Assembly (NCBI GenBank): GCA_910577935.1
Contig: CAJTOT010000047.1
Coordinates: forward strand, 1 to 23,242
Source: an uncultured Hungatella sp.
GTDB taxonomy: Bacteria; Bacillota; Clostridia; Lachnospirales; Lachnospiraceae
DNA length: 23,242 nucleotides
Direction of reading: 5' to 3'
Shown: positions 14,863 to 23,132 of the stretch, one piece after another
How the letters are laid out: the number at the start of each line of letters is the position of its first letter
Position numbering within the stretch: the first letter of the stretch is position 1
The notes under the pieces: model-generated
What the model saw: the letters and a program-made list of their open reading frames with translations, nothing else
Databases searched by the model: none
Told to the model about the DNA's origin: nothing
Position numbers and translations under genes: made by a program

Positions 14863-16167
14863 ATGGAAAATAAGACTTTAAAGGTGATTGCCACGGGGGA
14901 CATGTTCATTACCAGGCGGATTCCCCAGGAGGGCTATGAGGGATTTGAGCAGGTTCGGGACTGTATCATGGAGCACGATGTGAAGTTCAGCAATCTGGAG
15001 ATGACATTCCACCGCCAGGAGGGGTATCCGGCGGCTGTCAGCGGAGGCACCTGGGCCATGATGGAACCGGAGGCTTTAGATGACGTGAAGCGCTTTGGAT
15101 TTAACTTGTACAACACGGCCAACAACCATTCAGGAGATTACGGCCAGGAGGGCGTGATGGCCACTATCCGTCATCTCCGGGAGCGGGACATGGTTTTCTC
15201 GGGGACGGGAGCGAACCTGGGAGAGGCTTCCAGGGCCTGTTACCTGGAGACAAGAAAGGCCAGAGTGGCGCTGATCAGCGTGGCCTCTTCCTTCCACGAG
15301 TCATCCAGGGCCGGCGGCCAGTCCCACGAGATGACAGGAAGGCCGGGGCTGAACCCTCTCCGATTTGAGACCAGATATCATGTGGATGGGGCTCACTATG
15401 AGATGGCTGAGGAGCTGGTAAAGATCACCAGAGTCAACGCTGAGGAAGAGGATTCCATAAAAAACGGCTACAGCAATCCTTTTAAGGAGGGAACCCTGCC
15501 CTTTGGAAACGCGGGAGTGTTTGTGAGGGATGAGAGAAACTGGATAGAGACCGTGCCGAAGGAAGAGGACATGGTCAGAATCACGGAGGAGATCAGGGAG
15601 GCGGGAAAGCAGGCGGATGTGGTGTTCGTCAGCATCCACGGCCATGAGTTTGACGGGGAGGACACCGCCGTCCCCGCCATGTTCCTGGAGACATTTTCAA
15701 GGGCGTGCATCGATGCCGGCGCCGACGTGATCATCGGCCACGGGCCCCACGAGCTGAGGGGGATCGAGATTTATAAGGGAAAGGTCATCTTCTACAGCCT
15801 GGGCAATTTCCTGTTTGAGACAGAGACCGTAGGTTTGCAGCCCTATGACGCTTATGTAAACAAGAAGATGCCTGTGGACACCAAGGTGGGAGCCTACATG
15901 GATGACCGCAGCAAGAACGGAACCGTGGGCTACGGAGTGCTGGAGAATATCTGGAGGGCGGTTATGGCCGGCTGGACCATGGAGGACGGAAAGGTGACTC
16001 AGGTACAGCTGTATCCCATCAGCCTGGGACTTCACGACAAGAGGCCCAGAAAGGGAGAGCCCCGCATGACAGGGGATGAGAAGGTTCTGGAGTACCTTCA
16101 GCGCCTCAGCGATCCTTACGGGACGAAGATACGGATTGAGGGCGGAGTGGGGTACATCGATCTGTAG
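14863..16167 (+). CDS. CapA-family (PgsA-like) metallo-phosphoesterase-fold protein, cytosolic
   Basis: This 434-residue protein has the CapA/PgsA motif order: TGDMFI (11-16, D13), SNLE (43-46), TANNHSGDYG (85-94), SIHGHEF (257-263), IGHGPHELRG (291-300) and YSLGNF (311-316). These supply the Asp/Asn/His ligands of a two-metal site. CapA proteins are linked to poly-gamma-glutamate capsule in Bacillus, usually with an N-terminal membrane anchor; here there is none. Cytosolic action on an imported compound is therefore more likely than capsule assembly. The ribosome site is weak: AGGAG at 14843-14847 sits 15 nt away and better serves a seven-codon frame at 14849-14872 that overlaps this start. 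Probably the last gene of the peptide-uptake transcript. Confidence 0.85.
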   Translation: MENKTLKVIATGDMFITRRIPQEGYEGFEQVRDCIMEHDVKFSNLEMTFHRQEGYPAAVSGGTWAMMEPEALDDVKRFGFNLYNTANNHSGDYGQEGVMATIRHLRERDMVFSGTGANLGEASRACYLETRKARVALISVASSFHESSRAGGQSHEMTGRPGLNPLRFETRYHVDGAHYEMAEELVKITRVNAEEEDSIKNGYSNPFKEGTLPFGNAGVFVRDERNWIETVPKEEDMVRITEEIREAGKQADVVFVSIHGHEFDGEDTAVPAMFLETFSRACIDAGADVIIGHGPHELRGIEIYKGKVIFYSLGNFLFETETVGLQPYDAYVNKKMPVDTKVGAYMDDRSKNGTVGYGVLENIWRAVMAGWTMEDGKVTQVQLYPISLGLHDKRPRKGEPRMTGDEKVLEYLQRLSDPYGTKIRIEGGVGYIDL

Positions 16168-16199
16168 GGGACTCTGCCTGATATCAGGAGACACAGGGA

Positions 16200-16313
16200 A
16201 TGGAAGGCGCAGGTAAGGGGAAGCGGAGGGAATACGCAGAAGATGCAAGGACTGCCTGGCGCCGGAAGCTGCCGGAGGATGCGGATTGTCATCTTTTGCG
16301 GCAGAAATGTTAA
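16200..16313 (+). CDS. Possible 37-residue basic small protein
   Basis: ATG 16200 opens a frame ending at TAA 16311-16313, right before the terminator. AGGAG (16186-16190) precedes it with a 9-nt spacer. The product begins MEGAGKGKRREYAEDARTAW and is rich in Arg and Lys. I recognise no family. Position between the capA-like stop and the terminator fits a small gene, but chance is quite possible. The rest of the 16168-16441 gap is accounted for by the terminator and promoter listed next. Confidence 0.2.
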   Translation: MEGAGKGKRREYAEDARTAWRRKLPEDADCHLLRQKC

Positions 16314-16322
16314 AAATACAGA

Positions 16323-16352
16323 GGGGCCTGTCCGGACAGGCCCCTTTTGTTT
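16323..16352 (+). terminator. Strong intrinsic terminator before the Wadjet operon
   Basis: GGGGCCTGTCC (16323-16333) is followed at once by its exact complement GGACAGGCCCC (16334-16344) and then TTTTGTTT. It would end the peptide-uptake/capA transcript and insulate the Wadjet genes. Confidence 0.92.
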
Positions 16353-16360
16353 CATCTATA

Positions 16361-16389
16361 TCGCCAAAATCTTCATTCTATGATATAAT
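16361..16389 (+). promoter_or_regulatory. Extended -10 promoter for the Wadjet operon
   Basis: TCGCCA (16361-16366), 17 bp, then TATAAT (16384-16389) preceded by TGA (16381-16383) as an extended -10. Transcription would start near 16396, about 46 nt before jetA. AATCT/AGATT around AAAG nearby could form a small 5-bp hairpin in the leader. The jetA ribosome site is AGAGGCGGG. Confidence 0.65.
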
Positions 16390-16441
16390 TGATGCCAGAG
16401 TCAAAATCTAAAGAGATTAGAGCAGCGAAGAGAGGCGGGTT

Positions 16442-17830
16442 ATGGCGAATCAGTTTTTAGAGATACCGGAATCCTTCTGGAGTCTGTTCCGCTCCGGAAA
16501 CAGACAGATCTACATAGACGCGCTCCTCCAGGTCAACGAGGAGTATCAGTACAGCAACTACTATCTCAGCAGGGAGATCTGCATCCAGACCTTGAGCGAC
16601 TATTTTGCCAAGCAGAAGGTGACCCTGGAGCAGGAGGAGACGGAGGATGATTTTGACATGCTGGAGCCTCTGTCCACCAGGATACTCAACTGGCTTCTGC
16701 GGACAGGCTGGCTGAGGAAGGTGGAGGATTACAGCGCCATGACCGTGAACATTGTTATCCCGGACTACGCGGCGGTGTTTGTGGACGCCTTTGTCCACCT
16801 GGCGGGGGAGGACGAAGACGAGACCCAGGTGTATATCCAGAATGTGTATGCCATCTTATTTGCCTTTAAAAACGATCCCCGGTCCAACATCTCCCTTTTA
16901 AAGACGGCGCTCATCAACACCAGGAGGCTGAACAAGACTCTCCAGGACATGCTTCACAACATGGATAAATTTTTCGGAAGTCTTCTGGAACAGAAAGTGT
17001 ACGGAGACCTTTTGAAGGAGCATCTGGACGGATATGTGGAGGAGATCGTCAGGAAGAAATATCACATCTTAAAGACATCGGACAATTTTTATCTGTACAA
17101 GACGGACATCAAGAGATGGCTGGGGGAGATGAGGCAGAACCTGCCGTGGCTGGAGCAGGTGCGCCAGAGGAACAAGCAGCTGCGGGGGCTTGATATACAG
17201 GCGGAGGAGCTGGTAAAACAGATCGATATGATCGAGAGGGGATTTGACGACATCGAGCACCGCATTATCAATATGGACAGGGAACATACCAGATACATAA
17301 GGGCCACGGTCACCAGGCTTAACTATCTGCTGAATAAAGAGGACAACATGAAAGGCCTGGTGATTCAGCTGCTCAACCATCTTTCAGAGACAGAGGGGCG
17401 GGAGGAGCAGGACGGGGAGGCGGAGCGGATAGGCGCGCTGATGAATCTGTCCCAGATGGCTGTGCTCTCGGAGAAATCTCTGTATAAAAGGCGGCGCGTG
17501 AAAGCCGGGTTCACGGAGGGGCTGGAGCCGGAGGAGGAGATGAAAGAGCTGACAGGGGAGGAGATTCTGCGGCTCAACAAGATCAAGAACAGGTACAGCC
17601 GCAGGCAGATCGAGGAGTTTATCCTGGAAAGGATGGAGGGCGGAAGGCTGGAGGTGACCGGGGACACCATCGCCTCGGAAGAGGATTTTGAAAAGCTGGT
17701 GCTGGCCTACGACGGGGCAGCCAGAAAGGACAGCCCTTACCAGGTGAGGGAGCAGGAGGCTGAGATGATCGACAACGGAAGCTACCGGTACCCCCGGCTG
17801 GTGTTTGAGAAGAAGAGGAACGGCAGATGA
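16442..17830 (+). CDS. jetA: Wadjet anti-plasmid system protein JetA (kleisin subunit)
   Basis: This 462-residue protein starts with FLEIPESFWSLFRSGNRQIY and IDALLQVNEEYQYSNYYLSR, which I recognise as the Clostridia-type JetA family (once a DUF; distinct from the DUF3375-type JetA). By analogy with MukF/MksF it is the kleisin that bridges the two heads of the SMC-like JetC dimer. It is mainly helical: an N-terminal winged-helix-like part (about 1-120), a helical middle, and a C-terminal segment (about 380-462) that should bind JetC. The order A-B-C-D, a 4-bp overlap with jetB and the strict operon make the call firm. It acts in the cytosol on incoming circular DNA. Confidence 0.88.
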   Translation: MANQFLEIPESFWSLFRSGNRQIYIDALLQVNEEYQYSNYYLSREICIQTLSDYFAKQKVTLEQEETEDDFDMLEPLSTRILNWLLRTGWLRKVEDYSAMTVNIVIPDYAAVFVDAFVHLAGEDEDETQVYIQNVYAILFAFKNDPRSNISLLKTALINTRRLNKTLQDMLHNMDKFFGSLLEQKVYGDLLKEHLDGYVEEIVRKKYHILKTSDNFYLYKTDIKRWLGEMRQNLPWLEQVRQRNKQLRGLDIQAEELVKQIDMIERGFDDIEHRIINMDREHTRYIRATVTRLNYLLNKEDNMKGLVIQLLNHLSETEGREEQDGEAERIGALMNLSQMAVLSEKSLYKRRRVKAGFTEGLEPEEEMKELTGEEILRLNKIKNRYSRRQIEEFILERMEGGRLEVTGDTIASEEDFEKLVLAYDGAARKDSPYQVREQEAEMIDNGSYRYPRLVFEKKRNGR

Positions 17831-18444
17831 TCAACTATTATGAAGAACTTTCGCCGGAGGAGCAGAGAAGGGTGACAGAGTCCGTACAGGCTCTGTACAG
17901 GCAGACGTTTCTGCTGGAACGGCGGTACGATAAAAAGACAAAACGGTATCAGATCAACAGGGAATACTATGAGTGCAGCAAGCACATGGAATTTATCAAG
18001 GCGTATTTTGCCATTATGGACATCGATGTCATGGAGAACAGCCAGATGGGAGTGATCTACATCAGGGGAGAGCAGGTGATGGGGGAGAAGCTGTCGAAGC
18101 TGGCCACATTGTACATCCTGATTCTGAAGCTGATCTACGACGAGCAGATGTCCACGGTCTCCACGTCGGTGAACGCGGTGACTTCTCTGGGGGATATCCA
18201 CGAAAAGCTGGGGTCTTACCGGCTTCTGAAGAAACAGCCGTCGGTGACGGAGATGCGGAGGACAATCGCGCTTCTCAGGCGCTACCAGATCATTGAGCCT
18301 CTTGACGTTCTGGAGGAGATGGATGGGGGGAGCCGGATGGTCATCTACCCTACGGTCAACGTGGTGCTTATGGGTGACGATGTCAGGGCGCTGATTGAGA
18401 CTTACACGGAAGGAGAAGGGGAAGATGACGAATCAGAGATTTGA
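17827..18444 (+). CDS. jetB: Wadjet protein JetB (DUF4194, MksE-like)
   Basis: This 205-residue accessory subunit would bind the JetA kleisin, as MukE/MksE do. Readable DUF4194-like features are the central KLATLYILILKLIYDEQ helix (about 94-110) and the segment SVTEMRRTIALLRRYQIIEP (about 139-158), which suits a winged helix. The start overlaps jetA by 4 bp (ATGA). The jetC start lies 20 bp inside its 3' end, so all three are translationally coupled. It has no enzymatic motif of its own. Confidence 0.88.
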   Translation: MINYYEELSPEEQRRVTESVQALYRQTFLLERRYDKKTKRYQINREYYECSKHMEFIKAYFAIMDIDVMENSQMGVIYIRGEQVMGEKLSKLATLYILILKLIYDEQMSTVSTSVNAVTSLGDIHEKLGSYRLLKKQPSVTEMRRTIALLRRYQIIEPLDVLEEMDGGSRMVIYPTVNVVLMGDDVRALIETYTEGEGEDDESEI

Positions 18445-21400
18445 GGCGCTGTCCAGGATCTGCCTGAACAACTGGCACTATATCAGACATAAGACCTTGT
18501 CTTTCCACGAGGGGATCAATTTCTTTACGGGACATTCGGGGAGCGGCAAGTCCACGGTCATCGACGCCATGCAGATCGTGCTCTATGCCAACACGGACGG
18601 AAGGGGATTTTTCAACAAGGCGGCGGCGGACGACTCGGACAGAAGCCTGATTGAGTACTTGAGGGGCATGGTCAATATCGGGGAGGACAACAACTTTTCT
18701 TACCTGAGAAACAATAATTTTTCCAGCGCCATCGTATTGGAGCTTAAAAGGACAGACACGGGGGAGTGTCAGTGTGTGGGGGTGGTCTTTGATGTGGAGA
18801 CCGCCGCCAACGAGATATCCAGGATGTTTTTCTGGCACAGGGGCCCCATGCCGGCACATGAGTACCGGGTGGAGACGGCCTCGCCTGAAGGAGGCCGTCA
18901 GGAGATGGGAGAGACATCGCCTGGGGCAGGGAGAAGGAGCGTCTGGGGCAGAGCCATGTCCACGGAGGAGGTGAAGCGCTGGCTTGTGGAGACATTTGCG
19001 AGGGAGGAATATTATTTCGGCTCCCACAACGAGAGATTCCGCAAGCAGCTGTATGATATCTACTTAGGCGGTCTGGATTCGGAGAAGTTCCCCCTGCTGT
19101 TCAAACGCGCCATTCCTTTTCGCATGAACATCAAGCTGGAGGAATTTGTAAAGGAGTATATCTGTACAGAGCAGGACATCCACATCGAGGACATGCAGCA
19201 GAGCGTTATGGAGTACGGGCGCATGAGGCAGAAAATCGAGGATACCTGCCGGGAGATCGAGAAGCTGAAAGAAATCTGCGCCCAGCACGGGCTGGTGGAG
19301 GAAATCAGGAAGAAGATAGAGGCCTGGGGCTACTACAGCGCCAGGCTGGATATTATGCAGGGCAGGCTTAGGGTGTCGGAGTGCCAGGAGAAGATCCGAG
19401 TCATCGGGGAGAACGGCGAGAAGGCTGTCCGGGATATGGAGCAGGAGCAGGCGGCCATCGACGGGCTTGCCAGGGAGAGCGATGAGCTGCTGCAGAGAAT
19501 CACCATGACGGGCTATGACCAGATGAGGGAACAGCTGGAGGCGCTGAACGCCCTGGTGGAACGTCTGGCCAGCAGCAGGGCCAGGTGGGAGCAGACGGCT
19601 GTTTCCCTGAAAGCCTGGGAGGAGGAGGACAGCGTGTCCAACAGGACGCTGTGGGATATCCAGGCGTTTGAGCAGGGAGCCATCACGGAGGAAGAATTAA
19701 AGCGGCTGAAAAGCGATCTGGAGGAAGTCCGGAGGGATGTGGAAAAGCAGCGGCAGGAGGCCCTGGGGGAGCAGAGGGATCTGAAAAAGAAGATGAACCA
19801 GGCAAGAGAGGAGCTGGCCAGGCTGAAGGCGGGAAGCAAGGCATATCCCAGGGACCTGGAGGAGGCCAGAACCATTTTGCAGACCCGTCTGTACCAGGAG
19901 ACGGGGAAAAGCGTCAATGTGGAGATCCTGGCGGATCTTCTGGATATCCGGGACGAGAGCTGGCGCAACGCGGTGGAGGGCTACATGGGGTCCAACAAGC
20001 TGTCTGTCATCGTGGAGCCCAAGTACGCGCGGACGGCCATGAAGATCTATGAGACCATGGACAAGGAAAAATTCTATAAAGTGGCGGTACTGGACACGGA
20101 GAGGGTTCTGTCGGACAGCCATCAGGTGGCCAGGGGCTCCCTGGCGGAGGAGGTGGAGGCAAGAAGCGATTATGCCCAGGCCTTTGTCAACTTTCTTCTG
20201 GGCCGTGTGATGAAATGCGGGGACGTGGACGAGCTGAGACGGCAGAGGGTGGGAATCACCAGAGAATGTGTGCTGTACCACAACTACCGGATACAGCACA
20301 TCAACCCGTCTCTGTACACCACCTCCGCGTACATAGGAAAAAACAGCGTGCGCCAGAGGGTGAAGCTTCTGGAAAAGAGCCTTGCGTCTCTCCAGGAGGC
20401 CATGGAACCCCGGCAGGAGCTGGTGAAGGAGGCAGACCGGGTTCTGGCGCTGAAATGTCTGGACCAGGATGTGGCCGTGTACCTGGAGTGGAAGAAAGAC
20501 ATGACCGCCTACAAGAAGAAGCGGTCGGAGCAGGGGAAACTGAAGGCGCGTCTGGAGGAACTGCTGTCCCAGAACGTGGAGCAGTGGAAAAAAGACCGGG
20601 AGGCGATTCAAACCCTGTGTGACCAGAAAAAGAAGGTTCTTGACCAGCTTCAGAGAAGATCCTACGAGCTGGAGCATGACCGGGAGCAGGAGAAGAAAAA
20701 TCTGGTGGCCCTGAATGAGGAGCTGGTGGAGAAGGAGAGGAAGCTGGCGGCCAATCAGGAGCTGGACGAGGAGCTTGCCGGGATCTTGTCCGCCAAAACA
20801 AATCCCCGCTATGACCAGCTCCGCAGCGATTACCTGGGGCAGATGTCCAGGGCGGAGCAGGCGCGGGCGGCGGAGATGAACAATTTGGTGAACTTGAGAA
20901 CCGCTTATCTGCGGGTCTACCAGAATCGGAATTTTTCTCCCACCGCGGAGGAGAACAGGGAGTACCAGGAGCTGCTGGATCATTTGAATGACGAGCGCCT
21001 GGAGGAGTTTAAGGTCCGGGCGGCGGAGCAGGCGCGGACGGCGGTGGAGCATTTTAAAGATGATTTCATGTATAAGATCCGCAGCGCCATCAAGGAGGCC
21101 CTGCAGAGGAAGGATGAGCTGAACCGGATTATCAGCAGGCTGGATTTCGGAAAGGACAAGTATCAGTTTTATATCGGGAAAAACAAAGGGCCTGACGGAC
21201 AGTACTATGACATGTTCATGGACGATGCTCTGGAGATCAATCCTTCGGACTTAAATATCGGCATCGACAATCAGCTGAACATGTTCACCATGGAGCATGA
21301 GAATCACTACGGAGCCATGATCAACGAGCTGATCAGCATCTTCATCCCGCCGGAGAACGCCACGGCGGAGGAGCTGGAGGCGGCAAAGAGGAACATGGAC

Positions 21401-21859
21401 CGGTATGCCGACTACCGGACATATCTCTCCTTCGACATGCAGCAGCTGATTCAGAACGAGGATGAGGTGATCAAGATCCGCTTAAGCAAGATGATCAAGA
21501 AGAACTCAGGAGGAGAGGGGCAGAATCCCTTGTATGTGGCCCTCCTGGCCAGCTTCGCCCAGGCATACAAGATTGACCTGAAGCCGGGCCTTCACCGGAA
21601 TCCCACTATCCGCCTGGTAGTGCTGGACGAGGCATTTTCCAAGATGGACGCGGAGAAGGTGGCCAGCTGTATCCAGCTCATCCGGGGGCTTGGCTTCCAG
21701 GCGCTTATCAGCGCCACCAACGACAAGATCCAGAATTATCTGGAGACCGTGGACAAGATATTCGTGTTTGCCAACCCTAACAAGAAGGCCATCTCCATCC
21801 AGGAATTTGAGAAGCTGGAGTTCGGGAAGCTGAGGGAGAATGAGGGGGAAGATGAGTAG
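18425..21859 (+). CDS. jetC: Wadjet protein JetC (SMC-like ATPase)
   Basis: This 1144-residue SMC/MukB-like motor would extrude DNA loops using ATP. The head motifs are Walker A GHSGSGKS (36-43), the ABC signature NSGGEGQNP (1027-1035) and Walker B RLVVLDEAF (1063-1071, D1068, E1069). Long coiled-coil stretches lie on both sides of a hinge-like region near 500-560. The frame is open to TTG 18395, but ATG 18425 has GGAGAAGGGG upstream and puts FHEGINFFTGHSGSGKST at the usual distance from the start. A Gly/Arg/Glu-rich insert (about 155-180) looks variable. A 451-codon antisense frame here is a composition shadow. All ATPase residues look intact. Confidence 0.95.
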   Translation: MTNQRFEALSRICLNNWHYIRHKTLSFHEGINFFTGHSGSGKSTVIDAMQIVLYANTDGRGFFNKAAADDSDRSLIEYLRGMVNIGEDNNFSYLRNNNFSSAIVLELKRTDTGECQCVGVVFDVETAANEISRMFFWHRGPMPAHEYRVETASPEGGRQEMGETSPGAGRRSVWGRAMSTEEVKRWLVETFAREEYYFGSHNERFRKQLYDIYLGGLDSEKFPLLFKRAIPFRMNIKLEEFVKEYICTEQDIHIEDMQQSVMEYGRMRQKIEDTCREIEKLKEICAQHGLVEEIRKKIEAWGYYSARLDIMQGRLRVSECQEKIRVIGENGEKAVRDMEQEQAAIDGLARESDELLQRITMTGYDQMREQLEALNALVERLASSRARWEQTAVSLKAWEEEDSVSNRTLWDIQAFEQGAITEEELKRLKSDLEEVRRDVEKQRQEALGEQRDLKKKMNQAREELARLKAGSKAYPRDLEEARTILQTRLYQETGKSVNVEILADLLDIRDESWRNAVEGYMGSNKLSVIVEPKYARTAMKIYETMDKEKFYKVAVLDTERVLSDSHQVARGSLAEEVEARSDYAQAFVNFLLGRVMKCGDVDELRRQRVGITRECVLYHNYRIQHINPSLYTTSAYIGKNSVRQRVKLLEKSLASLQEAMEPRQELVKEADRVLALKCLDQDVAVYLEWKKDMTAYKKKRSEQGKLKARLEELLSQNVEQWKKDREAIQTLCDQKKKVLDQLQRRSYELEHDREQEKKNLVALNEELVEKERKLAANQELDEELAGILSAKTNPRYDQLRSDYLGQMSRAEQARAAEMNNLVNLRTAYLRVYQNRNFSPTAEENREYQELLDHLNDERLEEFKVRAAEQARTAVEHFKDDFMYKIRSAIKEALQRKDELNRIISRLDFGKDKYQFYIGKNKGPDGQYYDMFMDDALEINPSDLNIGIDNQLNMFTMEHENHYGAMINELISIFIPPENATAEELEAAKRNMDRYADYRTYLSFDMQQLIQNEDEVIKIRLSKMIKKNSGGEGQNPLYVALLASFAQAYKIDLKPGLHRNPTIRLVVLDEAFSKMDAEKVASCIQLIRGLGFQALISATNDKIQNYLETVDKIFVFANPNKKAISIQEFEKLEFGKLRENEGEDE

Positions 21860-23096
21860 GGAGAAGAGAGGCGGAGAGACAGAGCCGGTGAGAAATTATA
21901 TTTTGAACAGGATTATCCGGGAGGTTGAGGGCAGCACTGATAATTGGCGGGAGGGAGCTGACAAAAACAAAAGCTTTATGGTTCAGCAGGCGGACTATGA
22001 CAAGCTGGGCAGGAGCGACTTTGTCAAAGAGGCCAGAGAACTGGAAAATCAGGGCCTGATAAAAATAAAGTGGCACAGCATCGGCTATGAGATCGAGAGG
22101 ATTTACTACAGGCTGAAAGATATGGATCGAATCTATGAGACTGTGGGACAGGAACCAAAATGGCATCGCCTGAAGACAGCAAAAGAATGCGTCGAAGAGT
22201 ATGCCGGGAATACTAAGATTTCGTGGCTTGCTGATTATTACAGAGATGTCCTGAGCGAAATCGAGAGGGGAAAATACCCTTCGGACCTGGAGAAATACGG
22301 AACTCTGCTGTTTCAGTGCCTCAACGCAGCGGCGGATTTGAGGGAGCCTGTATTTGTCAGGATTTTCAGCAGCAAGTATTTGGGCGGCTCCAAGGTATTT
22401 GAAAAAAAGCTGAAAGACAGAGTCATCAGAGTGGGAAAGCAGTACCACCCCATGATTGACGAGGCCATGAAAGAATATCAGGCTCTGTCTCAGCTGTACC
22501 TGGAAACGTATGGTCAGGAGCTGGAACTGAAAGGGGAGCTGCGGATAGTGCTGGAGGGGAGAGAGGTGGATCTGGCTGAGTTTCCCTACGGGCTGGTGCT
22601 GAACACGGAGACCTTGAAAAATGCCGGCATCCCGGAGGAGCAGAAGATTCGAAAGATTATAACTGTTGAAAATAAGGCTAATTATATGTCCATGCCCTTT
22701 GAGGAGGGGACGCTGATCTTGTTCTGTCACGGCTTTTTTTCCCCGCTGGAGAGAGAATTTTTAGTCCGGCTGGAGACGGTTTTGGAGGCGCTCAGGACGG
22801 CTGGGGCGGACATTGAGTATTATCACACAGGAGATCTGGATTATGGCGGGGTCAGGATTTTCCGCTATATCAGGAGCAGGATTTTTCCTCTGCTGAGACC
22901 TCTGAATATGGATGTGGCCCAGTATGAAAAATACCAGGAGTATGCCGTGGAGATGGAGGCGTCGGTGAGGGAGAAGATTAAAATCATGGAGGAACCGCTG
23001 CTGCAGCCGCTTATCGAGAAGATTGGCGCAGAGGGAAAAGTGATCGAGCAGGAATGTTTTCTGTTAGGTAATTGCGAAACAAGTTCGCAATCTTGA
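21852..23096 (+). CDS. jetD: Wadjet protein JetD (Toprim-domain nuclease, DUF3322/DUF2220 type)
   Basis: This 414-residue nuclease would cut the DNA once JetABC has finished extruding a small circle. The N-terminal half (about 1-180) fits the DUF3322-like region. The C-terminal Toprim half shows VENKANY (E273) and GDLDYGGVRIF (D328, D330), the acidic metal ligands. It ends near the family-typical EQE (VIEQECF), plus about ten extra residues encoded across a hairpin (23071-23091). ATG 21852 is chosen over in-frame ATG 21840 because its GGGGAAGATGA context repeats that of jetC; either is possible. It overlaps jetC by 8 bp. Composition seems slightly more AT-rich than jetABC. Confidence 0.9.
   Translation: MSREKRGGETEPVRNYILNRIIREVEGSTDNWREGADKNKSFMVQQADYDKLGRSDFVKEARELENQGLIKIKWHSIGYEIERIYYRLKDMDRIYETVGQEPKWHRLKTAKECVEEYAGNTKISWLADYYRDVLSEIERGKYPSDLEKYGTLLFQCLNAAADLREPVFVRIFSSKYLGGSKVFEKKLKDRVIRVGKQYHPMIDEAMKEYQALSQLYLETYGQELELKGELRIVLEGREVDLAEFPYGLVLNTETLKNAGIPEEQKIRKIITVENKANYMSMPFEEGTLILFCHGFFSPLEREFLVRLETVLEALRTAGADIEYYHTGDLDYGGVRIFRYIRSRIFPLLRPLNMDVAQYEKYQEYAVEMEASVREKIKIMEEPLLQPLIEKIGAEGKVIEQECFLLGNCETSSQS
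23071..23091. repeat. Short palindrome inside the 3' end of jetD
   Basis: ATTGCGAA (23071-23078) and TTCGCAAT (23084-23091) are perfect arms around ACAAG. They encode the last residues of JetD after the conserved EQE. This may be a dispersed palindromic repeat inserted at the gene end or an RNA hairpin protecting the message. Confidence 0.5.
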
Positions 23097-23109
23097 TTCC
23101 AACAGGGAA

Positions 23110-23132
23110 AAAATCCGGTCATGCCGGATTTT
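23110..23132 (+). terminator. Candidate terminator after the Wadjet operon
   Basis: AAAATCCGG (23110-23118) pairs with CCGGATTTT (23124-23132) around TCATG. The T run is only four and lies within the stem, so termination may be inefficient. CCGGATTTT recurs at 23153-23161, so the left arm could pair with either copy. Confidence 0.5.

Noticed and set aside
18395..18424. TTG start for jetC ten codons upstream
   Set aside because: It lies deep inside jetB without a ribosome site; ATG 18425 has a strong one and gives the usual N-terminus.
19697..21052. Antisense open frame of 451 codons inside jetC
   Set aside because: The Leu/Gln/His-rich translation is the complement of coiled-coil Glu/Lys/Arg codons. 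The sense strand has clear SMC motifs.
23071..23091. Palindrome at the jetD end as a LexA/SOS box
   Set aside because: The half-sites CGAA/TTCG look similar to the Bacillota SOS box, but the spacing and inner bases do not match CGAAC-N4-GTTCG, and it lies inside coding sequence with no gene start close by.
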